Assembly: GCF_003131185.1 (NCBI RefSeq)
Contig: NZ_QFFU01000001.1
Span: 1 to 64,000 of the forward strand
DNA: 64,000 bases
Direction of reading: 5' to 3'
Source: Pseudomonas ovata
GTDB lineage: Bacteria; Pseudomonadota; Gammaproteobacteria; Pseudomonadales; Pseudomonadaceae
In this document: positions 1 through 8,444 of the stretch, piece by piece
Numbering within the stretch: the stretch's first letter is position 1
Layout: every line of letters starts with the position of its first letter
The notes under the pieces: generated by a model
What the model saw: only the letters and a program-made list of their open reading frames with translations
Told to the model about the DNA's origin: nothing
Databases searched by the model: none
Program-made: the position numbers and the translations under genes

Positions 1-148
1 TACAATCATGACCGGATAAAAGTAAAGCTTGGTGGATTGAGTCCTGTGGAGTTCAGGACTCGCTCTGTAGGCGTATGGCAATAGACTGTCCAACTTTTTG
101 GGGTCAGATCAGTCCGGTGCCAGGCCCGAGACCTTGGGCGACATCAGT
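1..148. other. Intergenic sequence with a small inverted repeat
   Basis: No coding region is supported here. A perfect 8-bp inverted repeat (GAGTCCTG / CAGGACTC, 7-nt loop) lies at 39-61, downstream of nadA in nadA's direction of transcription. It has no following T-run, so it is not a clear intrinsic terminator. Confidence 0.4.
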
Positions 149-180
149 CCTGTGGGAGGCGGCTTGCCGGCGATGAGGCC
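149..180. repeat. REP-like extragenic palindrome
   Basis: The stretch starting CCTGTGGGAGGCGGCTTGCC and ending CGGCGATGAGG closely resembles the Pseudomonas REP consensus (TGTGGGAGCGGGCTTGCCCGCGA type), with a GC-rich imperfect palindrome. It sits just downstream of nadA, the usual intergenic position for REP elements. The call is by motif recognition; copy number elsewhere in the genome cannot be seen. Confidence 0.65.
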
Positions 181-210
181 AGGACGGGCCTTTAACTAAC
201 GCATGCAGAT

Positions 211-1269
211 TCAGGCGTTGCCGGCCTGCCTGAGGCGGGCGGCCTGGGTGAAGTCGAGCATGCGCTGCAAGGGCCGTACGGCCTGCGGGATCAGGGCCGG
301 GTCGACGAAGATCTCGTTGCTGCCATCGCGCAGGCATTGCAGGGTGCGCTCCAGGGTGTTCATCGCCATCCACGGACAATGCGCGCAGCTTCGGCAAGCC
401 GCGCCGTTACCGGCAGTGGGGGCTTCGATGAAAATCTTGTCCGGGCACAGCTGCTGCATCTTGTAGAAAATGCCGCGATCGGTCGCCACGATGAACATCT
501 TATTGGGCAGGCGCTGGGCGGCGGCAATCATCTGGCTGGTCGAGCCCACGGCATCGGCCAGGGCAATCACGGCTTCCGGCGACTCGGGGTGCACCAGCAC
601 GGCTGCTTCCGGGTACAAGGCCTTCATGTCTTCGAGCTGCTTGGACTTGAACTCTTCATGCACGATGCACGCCCCGTCCCACAACAGCATGTCAGCGCCG
701 GTCTGCCGCTGGATCCAGCGCCCCAGGTGCTTGTCCGGGGCCCAGATGATCTTTTCGCCGTTATCCATCAGGCTTTCGACGATCTCCAGCGCACAGCCCG
801 AGGTCACGACCCAGTCGGCCCGTGCCTTGACCGCCGCCGAGGTATTGGCATAGACCACCACCGTGCGCTCGGGATGCTGGTCGCAAAACGCCGAGAACTC
901 ATCGACCGGGCAACCGACATCCAGTGAGCAGGTGGCCTCCAGGGTCGGCATGAACACGCGCTTTTCCGGGTTGAGAATCTTGGCGGTCTCGCCCATGAAG
1001 CGCACGCCGGCCACCAGCACGGTACTGGCAGCGTGGTTATTGCTGAAACGCGCCATCTCCAGCGAGTCGGCCACGCAACCACCGGTCTCCTCGGCCAGGG
1101 CCTGGATCACCGGATCGCAATAATAGTGAGCAACCAGCACCGCATCTCGCGCCTTGAGTTCGGCGGCAATCTGTTCACGGTACTGGGCCTGTTCTTCAAG
1201 GCTCAACTCTTTCGGCTGTTTGGCAGCGAGATGCGCCTGCACCAGAAAGCGTTCGGAAATCTGCGTCAT
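211..1269 (-). CDS. nadA: Quinolinate synthase NadA
   Basis: Condenses iminoaspartate with dihydroxyacetone phosphate to give quinolinate in de novo NAD synthesis, using a [4Fe-4S] cluster. The 352-residue product has the NadA hallmarks: [14 protein letters not shown] near residue 48, [12 protein letters not shown], the cysteine motif [25 protein letters not shown], and near the C-terminus [14 protein letters not shown]. The frame is open further upstream to 1404, but the family N-terminus [11 protein letters not shown] fixes the ATG at 1269. It is a single-gene unit here, with NadB not nearby. A REP-like palindrome lies just past the stop. Confidence 0.97.
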   Translation of the reverse strand: MTQISERFLVQAHLAAKQPKELSLEEQAQYREQIAAELKARDAVLVAHYYCDPVIQALAEETGGCVADSLEMARFSNNHAASTVLVAGVRFMGETAKILNPEKRVFMPTLEATCSLDVGCPVDEFSAFCDQHPERTVVVYANTSAAVKARADWVVTSGCALEIVESLMDNGEKIIWAPDKHLGRWIQRQTGADMLLWDGACIVHEEFKSKQLEDMKALYPEAAVLVHPESPEAVIALADAVGSTSQMIAAAQRLPNKMFIVATDRGIFYKMQQLCPDKIFIEAPTAGNGAACRSCAHCPWMAMNTLERTLQCLRDGSNEIFVDPALIPQAVRPLQRMLDFTQAARLRQAGNA

Positions 1270-1569
1270 GTTGGCTGGACCTGAGTGCGCGGTGGCGCGT
1301 AATACAAGTTTACACCTCAAAGGCCGCCTGACATAAAACCAGGCCTTTGCAGGGAGAGCGCCGTCAGCGTTGCGTGGCCGAAAGCGGGCCGATTCTAACC
1401 TCAAAGAACAATTAACGGAGCAAGTTTTTAGAACGCCAAAACATGACTGATTATCATTTATATAAAACCCTGTATCCGGAACTCCTGTAGCAGTCGCGGT
1501 CTATGCTTCAAGCCGGGCGATCGATCCGCCCTCCCCTTCATTCGCCAAAGGCGGCCCAAGGAAATCACC
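1270..1569. other. Divergent intergenic region
   Basis: This 300-bp gap separates nadA (minus) from the next plus-strand gene and must hold both promoters. The centre (about 1430-1470) is distinctly A/T-rich (TTATCATTTATATAAAA), which fits promoter DNA. I see no convincing operator, RNA structure or small gene. Confidence 0.4.
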
Positions 1570-2019
1570 ATGAAGTACGACGATGCCTCCTGGCACTACG
1601 AAGGCACTTACCCCAAGGACCTGCCTGATGCTGCAAGCGCTACGCATATCGGCATGTTCCTGAGCTGGATGGTGATCAACGACCGGGTCAGCGAAGAGTT
1701 ACTGGAAGACGCCGAAGATGAACTGGATGACCTCAAAGAGCGCTCGATCACCGGCGCACAGTTCGTGCTGAGCATGCTGGACGAAAGAATCACCGACCAG
1801 GAATTCGACAAGACCGGCAATGCCTTTGCCTTGGCGTATTACCAGGGACAGGAGAACGACAGCCGCTATATCGATGACTATTTTCAGACCTTCGGCGTGG
1901 ATGAGCAATCGCTGTACCGGGTCGATGACACCTGGGCCAACTATGACAAGCTCTCAGGCCTGATCGATACCCGCTTCAAGGCGTGGGACGAGGCAGGACG
2001 CCCGGAGTACATCATTTGA
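1570..2019 (+). CDS. Uncharacterised acidic protein, DUF7832-like
   Basis: A 149-residue, strongly acidic cytosolic protein with no signal peptide or membrane segment. The opening MKYDDASWHYEG...PKDLP with THIGMFLSWM nearby matches my recollection of the DUF7832 family, whose function is unknown. Aromatic and acidic residues are conserved-looking throughout (YYQGQENDSRYIDDYF, KAWDEAGRPEYII). It is followed only 8 nt later by the next gene, so the two are probably co-transcribed. The family assignment is from memory of the N-terminal pattern; the function is not known. Confidence 0.75.
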   Translation: MKYDDASWHYEGTYPKDLPDAASATHIGMFLSWMVINDRVSEELLEDAEDELDDLKERSITGAQFVLSMLDERITDQEFDKTGNAFALAYYQGQENDSRYIDDYFQTFGVDEQSLYRVDDTWANYDKLSGLIDTRFKAWDEAGRPEYII

Positions 2020-2027
2020 GCGCAGCC

Positions 2028-2648
2028 ATGACAGTGCTGGGCATGTCGTTTTCAACGCCCGGCAGCACAGCCGGGTGTGGCATCACGCTGGGTGGCAACG
2101 CGGCCCGGGTCGAACACTGGCCGCACAACCCCGACGGCGAGCCCCTGACCTTGGTTGCAACCCTCGACTGCGGACAGCTGCGCCAGACTGTCCAGACTGA
2201 CAGCCTGCCGGCACAAGGGATTCTGTATGTGTTCTCCACCTACAGCCCTGACGGCTACTTTCTGGACAGCATCACCTTCGACGCTGCCGTGCTTCACCGC
2301 CCGACACGCCCCAGTGGTTATACGGCCGTATTAGCTGCGGGCGACCATGAACTGCAATACAGCCCTGTGGCGAGCATCGAGCAACGCCTGGCCACGCTTG
2401 GCGAGCGGACACTGGGTCCGCAGGATATTCCAGCCGACTCACTGATCAGTATGACGCCACCCCACTGGGCGCCCACCAACCCGCCGATTGATGACGATTA
2501 CGAATTCTTCTGCCAGTTTTACTCGGCTGACTTCCCGGCGCCCTTTACCGATGTCTTCTACCTGACCGATGCTGTGGCGCATCTTTACCTGCGCAAGGCA
2601 AGCAGTCAGGCCCAGGCAGCAGGCCTGTTTTTCGTTCACACGGCATGA
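2028..2648 (+). CDS. Uncharacterised protein, possibly DUF1963/YwqG-like
   Basis: About 206 residues from the ATG at 2028; the frame stays open upstream to 1983 but that would overlap the preceding gene. The layout LGGNAARVEHWP, then PLTLVATLDCGQL, then GILYVFSTY resembles the first half of DUF1963 (YwqG) proteins, and DYEFFCQFYSADFPAPFTDVFYLTDAVAHLYL resembles their second repeat. This is a weak, pattern-level match. It is cytosolic, without signal or TM segments. Its stop is 19 nt from the converging stop of the DUF2252 gene. Probable operon partner of the upstream acidic protein. Confidence 0.65.
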   Translation: MTVLGMSFSTPGSTAGCGITLGGNAARVEHWPHNPDGEPLTLVATLDCGQLRQTVQTDSLPAQGILYVFSTYSPDGYFLDSITFDAAVLHRPTRPSGYTAVLAAGDHELQYSPVASIEQRLATLGERTLGPQDIPADSLISMTPPHWAPTNPPIDDDYEFFCQFYSADFPAPFTDVFYLTDAVAHLYLRKASSQAQAAGLFFVHTA

Positions 2649-2667
2649 CACGCTACTGGCTTGTCGC

Positions 2668-3861
2668 TCAAGCGATTGCCTGCGCCAGTGCATAGCGACG
2701 GCAATGCGCCAGATAACCCATTTCATGGTCGCCCACCAATTGCACCACGCTGCTCCACAGCCATGACGGCGCATCGAGCGTACGGGTACGATTTCTCTGC
2801 AGGTCAGTCATCCAGGCCAGGCGATCTTCCAGATCCATCTGCCGTGCATGAGCCTGACCGACGACCCGGGCCAGGTAACCGGCAGCCTCCATGGCCTGAC
2901 GCGGATCAAGCTGGTCAAGCTCCAGCTTGAGGTCCTGTGGCAACAGTTCGCGGATGAAGAACGAATGCTCCAGCAAGCGCACGGCGAGCATGCGATTGCC
3001 CAGCCCCGGTGATAACTGTCGTGCGCCCTCGACCACACGCCTGCCGTTGTCCCGAGGCATGCCGGCGCGGGCGGCGCGAGGGGCAGCGGCCGCCACTGCC
3101 TGCTTGACGTCCAGCAGGCAATAATCTTCATCGTCGCCATCGCTTACACTCAGCAGCACCGCATAGCGGCGCAAGCCCAGTGAGCTGCAGCCCTTGACCC
3201 AATACGCGCAGTCCAACAGTTGCACGTCGCTGTCATGACTGCGGCCCTTGAGCGAAGTCACCAGCGCATGAATTTCCGGGGTCAGGCACAGCACCTCGAT
3301 GGCCTGGCGCTCGGCCTTGCTCAGTCGCCAGAAATGCTTGCCCAGGGGCAAGGTCAGACGACTGCCAGCCATGCGCTCCTTGGCCAGATGCTTCCAGGTG
3401 CGCCGCACCGCGCTGCGCAAGCCAGCCTTGACCTGCTGCGGGCGCAGCGGTTCCTGGTCAAGGCTGGCTTCAAAGGCCAGTTCGTAGCCGCGCATCATTT
3501 CTTCGAGCATACGCGCGCTGGTCACACCCGGAAGATCGGACCCACGGGCAGCGGTGGCCAGCGACAAGGCGAGACGGACCAGATCATGGGCGGGGTTACC
3601 CACCACTGTCTGATCAAGGTCGCGAATATGCACATCGGTCTCGCCCTTGAGGTTTCCGGTCGGCCCTAGGTTACCGGCGTGACAATCTCCACAGATCCAC
3701 ACGGCCGGTCCACCGGGCAGGCGGCGACCAGGCAGGCTTTGCAGCCACTCGTAGAATTGCACGGTACTGCCGCGCACGTAGGCATGGGCAGAGCGCGCCA
3801 TCTTCAGGTTACGCATCTGGTCGAGACAGGGCAGGCGACGGGCAGGATCGGGTGTTTTCAT
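2668..3861 (-). CDS. DUF2252 family protein
   Basis: A 397-residue soluble protein. Residues 58-64 (GDCHAGN) and 81-84 (DLDQ) form the signature of DUF2252, a family related in fold to phosphotransferase/kinase-like enzymes; the first motif resembles a catalytic loop and the second a metal-binding loop. The substrate is unknown. The family usually begins with a phrase about 'K...M..SPFAF.RG'; here the equivalent is KMARSAHAYVRGS, so the N-terminus looks complete. It is a single gene, facing the unknown two-gene cassette tail to tail. Confidence 0.85.
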   Translation of the reverse strand: MKTPDPARRLPCLDQMRNLKMARSAHAYVRGSTVQFYEWLQSLPGRRLPGGPAVWICGDCHAGNLGPTGNLKGETDVHIRDLDQTVVGNPAHDLVRLALSLATAARGSDLPGVTSARMLEEMMRGYELAFEASLDQEPLRPQQVKAGLRSAVRRTWKHLAKERMAGSRLTLPLGKHFWRLSKAERQAIEVLCLTPEIHALVTSLKGRSHDSDVQLLDCAYWVKGCSSLGLRRYAVLLSVSDGDDEDYCLLDVKQAVAAAAPRAARAGMPRDNGRRVVEGARQLSPGLGNRMLAVRLLEHSFFIRELLPQDLKLELDQLDPRQAMEAAGYLARVVGQAHARQMDLEDRLAWMTDLQRNRTRTLDAPSWLWSSVVQLVGDHEMGYLAHCRRYALAQAIA

Positions 3862-4001
3862 GCGAAACCAGACAATGGACAGGATGAGCTGTTGACCATC
3901 AGACTGTCACAATTGTTTCAAGGTATTTCAAGAATGACGTGTTTTCACGAAAGAGAACAGGCCAGCGCCATGCCCGCTGTAAGGAATGGAACACCCCAAC
4001 G

Positions 4002-4028
4002 CAAAAACCCACCTGATAAGGTGGGTTT
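4002..4028 (-). terminator. Intrinsic terminator downstream of tRNA-Lys
   Basis: Reading the minus strand, AAACCCACC-TTATC-GGTGGGTTTTT forms a 9-bp hairpin followed by a run of five T. It lies about 100 nt after the tRNA-Lys 3' end, in that gene's orientation. Confidence 0.75.
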
Positions 4029-4125
4029 CAAGGTGTTTCTGTAGGCTGAGCCACTGACTCGCTACTGACATCTGCGGCCCTGACACCAAGAGTGTCCTGA
4101 ACCTTCTTGCAGCTGCCTTTGAAGA

Positions 4126-4201
4126 TGGTGGGTCGTGTAGGATTCGAACCTACGACCAATTGGTTAAAAGCCAACTGCTCTACCAACTGAGCTAACGACC
4201 C
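4126..4201 (-). tRNA. tRNA-Lys (anticodon UUU)
   Basis: A 76-nt cloverleaf on the minus strand. The acceptor 5' strand GGGTCGT pairs with ACGACCC, D-arm GCTC/GAGC, anticodon stem-loop GTTGG-CTTTTAA-CCAAT giving anticodon TTT, and T-loop GTTCGAATC. The 3' CCA is encoded. It lies between queC and the DUF2252 gene, with its own promoter at 4216-4243. Confidence 0.98.
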
Positions 4202-4215
4202 GTTGCGTGGGGCGT

Positions 4216-4243
4216 ATATTACTGATTTTTATCAGTAATTCAA
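4216..4243 (-). promoter_or_regulatory. tRNA-Lys promoter with palindromic spacer
   Basis: On the minus strand TTGAAT (4243-4238) and TAATAT (4221-4216) are separated by 16 bp, followed by a GC-rich discriminator (ACGCCCC) typical of stringently controlled stable-RNA promoters. The spacer is almost entirely a palindrome: ATTACTGAT / ATCAGTAAT (4218-4226 and 4231-4239, 4-nt loop), overlapping both hexamers. Confidence 0.7.
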
Positions 4244-4261
4244 CACCCTTGCGCAAAAAAA

Positions 4262-4936
4262 CTAAAAATAGTTCGTCGGGTCTGCAACACCGGCTGCCGC
4301 GAAGCCTTCGGCACGCAGGCGGCAACTGTCGCATTTGCGGCAGGCACGTCCCTGATCATCGGCCTGATAGCACGACACCGTCAGTGAATAATCCACACCC
4401 AGCTTCATGCCAGCCGCGACGATATCCGCCTTGCTGAGGTTCTGCAGGGGCGCCTGAATGGTAAAGCCCTGCCCTTCGACTCCGGCCTTGGTCGCCAGGT
4501 TGGCCAGGCGCTCGAAAGCCTCGACGAACTCGGGGCGGCAATCGGGATACCCGGAATAGTCCACGGCATTGACGCCAATGAAGATATCCCGCGCCCCAAG
4601 CACTTCGGCCCAGCCCAGCGCCAGCGACAGGAACACCGTGTTGCGGGCCGGCACATAGGTGACCGGAATACCTTCGGTCGGCGCTTCGGGTACGTCGATG
4701 CTGCTGTCGGTCAGCGCCGAGCCGCCCATGCCGTCCAGGTTCAGGCCGATGACCTTGTGCTCGATGGCGCCCAGATCACGAGCCACACGTGCGGCGGCCT
4801 GCAGTTCGGCACGGTGCCGCTGGCCATAATCGAAGCTCATGGTGTAGCAGGCGTAACCTTCGGCACGGGCCATGGCCACCACGGTGGCGGAGTCCAGGCC
4901 ACCGGACAACAGGATGACTGCTTTTTTGTCGCTCAT
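4262..4936 (-). CDS. queC: 7-cyano-7-deazaguanine synthase QueC
   Basis: ATP-dependent conversion of 7-carboxy-7-deazaguanine to preQ0 in queuosine biosynthesis. The PP-loop ATP site SGGLDS is at the N-terminus. The C-terminal zinc cysteines are in [18 protein letters not shown]. The product is 224 residues from the ATG at 4936, chosen because GAGGGG lies about 8 nt upstream; an in-frame ATG two codons earlier (4942) is too close to that site. It follows queE, so the two form an operon whose products act in consecutive steps. Confidence 0.96.
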   Translation of the reverse strand: MSDKKAVILLSGGLDSATVVAMARAEGYACYTMSFDYGQRHRAELQAAARVARDLGAIEHKVIGLNLDGMGGSALTDSSIDVPEAPTEGIPVTYVPARNTVFLSLALGWAEVLGARDIFIGVNAVDYSGYPDCRPEFVEAFERLANLATKAGVEGQGFTIQAPLQNLSKADIVAAGMKLGVDYSLTVSCYQADDQGRACRKCDSCRLRAEGFAAAGVADPTNYF

Positions 4937-4948
4937 GTTCATTTCCCC

Positions 4949-5596
4949 TCAGCGCCCTGGCTCATCGTCCCAAAGCAGTTTGTGCAATTGCATCTGCAGG
5001 CGTACCGGCAGATTGTCCGCCACGATCCAGTCGGCCAGATCACGACCCTTGAGCTGGTGATGGCTGGCCGAGAACAAGACTTCGCCGGCACGCTCGTCAA
5101 GCCGGTACTGGATCAGCTTGGACACCGCCCAGTCGTAGTCTTCGCGCGAGCAGATCACGAACTTGACCTGGTCATTGGTCGTCAGCCACTCCATGTTTTC
5201 GTAGCGGTTGCGCGCCACTTCCAGTGACCCCGGCGTCTTGAGATCGACCACGCGACTGACCCGTGGGTCAACTGCCGAGATGTCCAGGGCACCACTGGTC
5301 TCCAGCGACACCTCATAGCCGGCGTCACACAGGCGCTTGAGCAAGGGAATGGCATTGGGCTGCGCCAGCGGCTCACCACCGGTCACGCAGACATAGCGCG
5401 GCTTCCAGGTCGCGACCTGCTCGACGATGGCATCCAGCGTGGTGATGGTGCCGCCGGTAAAGGCGTAGGCGCTGTCGCAATATTGGCAGCGCAACGGGCA
5501 GCCGGTGAGGCGCACGAATACGGTGGGCAACCCGGCGGTTCGGGTTTCACCCTGCAGCGAGTGAAATATTTCGGTGATGCGTAGGGTGTCTTGCAT
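4949..5596 (-). CDS. queE: 7-carboxy-7-deazaguanine synthase QueE (radical SAM)
   Basis: Radical SAM ring contraction of 6-carboxy-tetrahydropterin to 7-carboxy-7-deazaguanine, the step before QueC. It carries the cluster motif CPLRCQYCD (CxxxCxxC) near residues 33-41 and the SAM-binding GGEPL. The start is taken at the second in-frame ATG (5596, MQDTLRITEIFHSLQGET), giving the usual 215 residues; an ATG three codons upstream is possible. About 165 nt separate it from the tol-pal operon, with a terminator in between. Confidence 0.95.
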   Translation of the reverse strand: MQDTLRITEIFHSLQGETRTAGLPTVFVRLTGCPLRCQYCDSAYAFTGGTITTLDAIVEQVATWKPRYVCVTGGEPLAQPNAIPLLKRLCDAGYEVSLETSGALDISAVDPRVSRVVDLKTPGSLEVARNRYENMEWLTTNDQVKFVICSREDYDWAVSKLIQYRLDERAGEVLFSASHHQLKGRDLADWIVADNLPVRLQMQLHKLLWDDEPGR

Positions 5597-5716
5597 AGGG
5601 GCCACGGGCGTAACAGCTAAACAGGCTGTCCGCCTCCGTCAGGCACTTCAGGGTATCCGCGCTCGCGTAATACCAGGAAGCGTAATGAGCAAAAAATTTC
5701 GGGTGCGAAGTCTAAC

Positions 5717-5743
5717 GAAAAAAGCCGCGACAAGCGCGGCTTT
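5717..5743 (-). terminator. Intrinsic terminator of the tol-pal operon
   Basis: The minus strand reads AAAGCCGCG-CTTGT-CGCGGCTTTTTTCG: a 9-bp GC-rich stem followed by six T. It sits 20 nt after the cpoB stop and before queE. Confidence 0.9.
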
Positions 5744-5764
5744 CTTGAACAGCTGTACGGTCGA

Positions 5765-6577
5765 TCAGAGGCGTTGCAGGTCACGCTGCGCCAATTGCGC
5801 AGCCGAGGTGCCCGGATACTGGGCAATCACCTGCTGGAGAATCCCCTTGACCTTGTCGGTATGGCCCAGGCGACGCTCGACATCAGCCAGCTTGTAGAGC
5901 GAATCCGGCACCTTGGCATGCTTGGGATAGGCCTGGCTGACTTTGGCAAACGCCTGGCCTGCACCTTGCAAGTCGCCTTTGGCCAGGTTGACTTCACCCA
6001 GCCAGTACTGGGCGTTGCCCGCGTAGCTGCTGTTGGGATACTTGCGCAGGAAAGCGGCAAAAGCCTGGCTGGCCTTGTCGAAATCCTTGGCCTTGACCAG
6101 GTCGAAGGCTGCTTCGTAATAAAGCTTTTCCTTCGCCGGATCAGGCGGCTCGCCCCCCGCAACCGGTGCAGCATTGCTGACCGGGGCCGAAGGCGTCCCG
6201 CTGGCGTTTACTGCATTGCCAGCGGGTTGAGAATTGTTGTTCGCCGTGGCAGCGCCACTGACGATACGCTGGTCGAGTTCCTGATAACGCTCCAGGGCTT
6301 CCTGCTTGATGCGCTGGATGTCATTTTGCTGGACTTCGACGATACCGCGCAAACGCGCGATTTCTTCCTGCATCTGCTGCAACTGTAGAAACAGTTGACC
6401 CTGTGCGGAGGGCTGGGCCGCAACCCCGCCCCCCGCATAGGCGCCGGACGTGCCATATCCCGCTGGCGGGTAGCTGCTGCCAGAGCCAGAATTGTCACCG
6501 ACTACAGGTACCGCACCCCACGCCGCAAGCGGAAGGGTGAGAGCCAAAACGGTTAGAGCACGACGGCACGTTCGCAT
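5765..6577 (-). CDS. cpoB: Cell division coordinator CpoB (YbgF)
   Basis: Periplasmic protein that coordinates peptidoglycan synthesis (PBP1B) with Tol-mediated outer membrane constriction. It is 270 residues: a signal peptide ending near AAWGA (residue 22), a coiled coil around 60-105 (LQQMQEEIARLRGIVEVQQNDIQRIKQEAL is the trimerisation segment), a low-complexity Asn/Ala/Pro linker, then TPR repeats from about 150 (KLYYEAAFDLVKAKDFDKA, YWLGEVNLAKGDL). The start is 6 nt after the pal stop. It is the last gene of the tol-pal operon. Confidence 0.95.
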   Translation of the reverse strand: MRTCRRALTVLALTLPLAAWGAVPVVGDNSGSGSSYPPAGYGTSGAYAGGGVAAQPSAQGQLFLQLQQMQEEIARLRGIVEVQQNDIQRIKQEALERYQELDQRIVSGAATANNNSQPAGNAVNASGTPSAPVSNAAPVAGGEPPDPAKEKLYYEAAFDLVKAKDFDKASQAFAAFLRKYPNSSYAGNAQYWLGEVNLAKGDLQGAGQAFAKVSQAYPKHAKVPDSLYKLADVERRLGHTDKVKGILQQVIAQYPGTSAAQLAQRDLQRL

Positions 6578-6583
6578 GTCAAA

Positions 6584-7087
6584 TTACTTACGCAGTTCGA
6601 CGCGACGGTTTTGAGCCCAGGATTGCTCGTCGTTGCCGGTGGCAACTGGACGCTCTTCACCATAGGAAACCAGTTCCAGCTGAGCTGGGGAAACGCCTTG
6701 CAGCACCAGGTAGCGCTGAACGGCTTTCGCACGACGCTCGCCCAGAGCCAGGTTGTACTCGCGAGTGCCGCGCTCGTCGGTGTTACCTTCCAGAACGACG
6801 CGAGCGCCGTTGCCTTTCAGGTCCTTGGCATGAACGTCCAGAGCGCGCAGGGCTTCTGGCTTCAGGTCCGAGCTGTCGTATTCGAAGTAGAAGGTGGTGA
6901 TTGCGCGCAGAGCAGCTTCTTCGCTCAGGCTGCCGTCGACAGCACCAGTGTTGGAGCCGTAACCAGCGTTAGGATCGACAGCACCAGTACCGGCACCGGC
7001 ATTGTCGCCGCCCTTGGAGGAGCAACCTACTGCTACGGCCATGGCCAGAGCCAGCGCAGCAAACTTACCAAACTTCAGCATTTCCAT
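6584..7087 (-). CDS. pal: Peptidoglycan-associated lipoprotein Pal (OprL)
   Basis: Outer-membrane lipoprotein that anchors the OM to peptidoglycan and binds TolB/TolA. From the ATG at 7087 (preceded by AGGAGT) it has 167 residues; the frame is open to 7123 without a ribosome site. The lipoprotein signal ends at VAVGC with Cys22 lipidated. An OmpA-like peptidoglycan-binding domain fills the rest ([21 protein letters not shown]). It is nearly identical in pattern to P. aeruginosa OprL. It lies in the operon between tolB and cpoB. Confidence 0.97.
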   Translation of the reverse strand: MEMLKFGKFAALALAMAVAVGCSSKGGDNAGAGTGAVDPNAGYGSNTGAVDGSLSEEAALRAITTFYFEYDSSDLKPEALRALDVHAKDLKGNGARVVLEGNTDERGTREYNLALGERRAKAVQRYLVLQGVSPAQLELVSYGEERPVATGNDEQSWAQNRRVELRK

Positions 7088-7142
7088 CTTGAAACTCCTA
7101 ATGAACCCCAGTGTGTTAAGCAAAAACTTGTGTAGCGCCGCG

Positions 7143-8444
7143 TCAGTTCAGGTAAGGGGACCAGGACGGTTCTCTGACTTCGCCTTGAGCGGTAGGAAGC
7201 GGGAGCCTTACGCGTCCATTGATGGACACGAGCATCAAGACTCCCCGGCCCTGCTGGCGGGTGGCGTAGATTACCATGGTGCCGTTGGGCGCGACAGTGG
7301 GTGACTCATCAAGGTTACTGTCTGTGAGGATTTTTACACTCCCACGCGCCAGATCCTGAGCCGCCACCTTGAAGTTAGTGAAGCCTTCCTGACGATGGAT
7401 CATCACCAGGGTCTTCTCGTCGGCCGACAGTTTCGGGTTGGCATTGTAGTTGCCTGTGAAGGTCACGCGCTGGGCGCCACCACCGGAAACGCTGGTCTTG
7501 TAGATCTGTGGCTTGCCGCCACGGTCGGACGTGAAGTAGATCGTCGAGCCGTCCTTGCCGAAGAACGGCTCGGTGTCGATCGAGGAATCATTGGTCACCC
7601 GGCTGATCTGGCGGCTGGCCAGATTCATGACATAAATTTCCGGGTTGCCGTCCTTGGACAGCACAAATGCCAGGCGGCTGCCGTCCGGTGACCAGGCCGG
7701 CGCACCGTTGAGGCCTTCGAAGTTGGTGATCTGCTCACGGCGACCGGTGTCGATGTGCTGAACGAAGATGCGCGGACGCTTCTGCTCGAACGACACATAG
7801 GCGATACGCTTGCCATCAGGCGCAAAACGCGGCGACAGGATCGGCTCGCGCGATTGCAACAAGGTCACCGCACGCGCGCCGTCATAGTCGGAACGCTGCA
7901 GGGTGTAGCGGGTGTTGGCTTCGGAGAAACGTTCGGCCGTCACGTACAGCATGCGAGTCGAAAAGGCGCCCTTGATGCCGGTCAGCTTTTCGAACGACTG
8001 GTCGGCAATATAGTGCGACATGTCGCGCAACTGGTCGGTGGTGCCCGACACGTTGCCGGCATACACCTGCTGCTCGGTGGCGACGTTGAACAGGGCATAT
8101 TGCACCTGCAGGCGACCGCCGGACGGGGTGATGTTACCCACCATCACGTACTGTGTACCCAGCGCTTTCCAGTCACGGAACACCACTTCGCTGGCCTGAA
8201 CCGGCAAGCTGATCATGTTCTGACGTGGAACCGGCGTGTAATAGCCGGAGTTGCGCAGGTCGTTGCCGATGATTTCGGCCATGTCGTCAGGCAGGACGTT
8301 ACCGCCCTGCCAACCGAACGGCACGACGGCAATCGGGGTAGCACGGTCACTTCCGCTGGTGACCATAATGTTCTTTTCCTCTGCGACAGCCAATCCTGCC
8401 GCACAGCAAAGAACCACAAGCAGTCCTCGAAGAAGGTTAATCAC
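7143..8444 (-). CDS. tolB: Tol-Pal system periplasmic protein TolB
   Basis: Periplasmic six-bladed beta-propeller that links TolA to Pal. It is 433 residues: signal peptide ([21 protein letters not shown]), an N-terminal D1 domain, and WD-like PD40 repeats such as [15 protein letters not shown] and [15 protein letters not shown]. It starts with GTG at 8444, overlapping the tolA stop by 4 nt (GTGA), so translation is probably coupled. Confidence 0.97.
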   Translation of the reverse strand: MINLLRGLLVVLCCAAGLAVAEEKNIMVTSGSDRATPIAVVPFGWQGGNVLPDDMAEIIGNDLRNSGYYTPVPRQNMISLPVQASEVVFRDWKALGTQYVMVGNITPSGGRLQVQYALFNVATEQQVYAGNVSGTTDQLRDMSHYIADQSFEKLTGIKGAFSTRMLYVTAERFSEANTRYTLQRSDYDGARAVTLLQSREPILSPRFAPDGKRIAYVSFEQKRPRIFVQHIDTGRREQITNFEGLNGAPAWSPDGSRLAFVLSKDGNPEIYVMNLASRQISRVTNDSSIDTEPFFGKDGSTIYFTSDRGGKPQIYKTSVSGGGAQRVTFTGNYNANPKLSADEKTLVMIHRQEGFTNFKVAAQDLARGSVKILTDSNLDESPTVAPNGTMVIYATRQQGRGVLMLVSINGRVRLPLPTAQGEVREPSWSPYLN

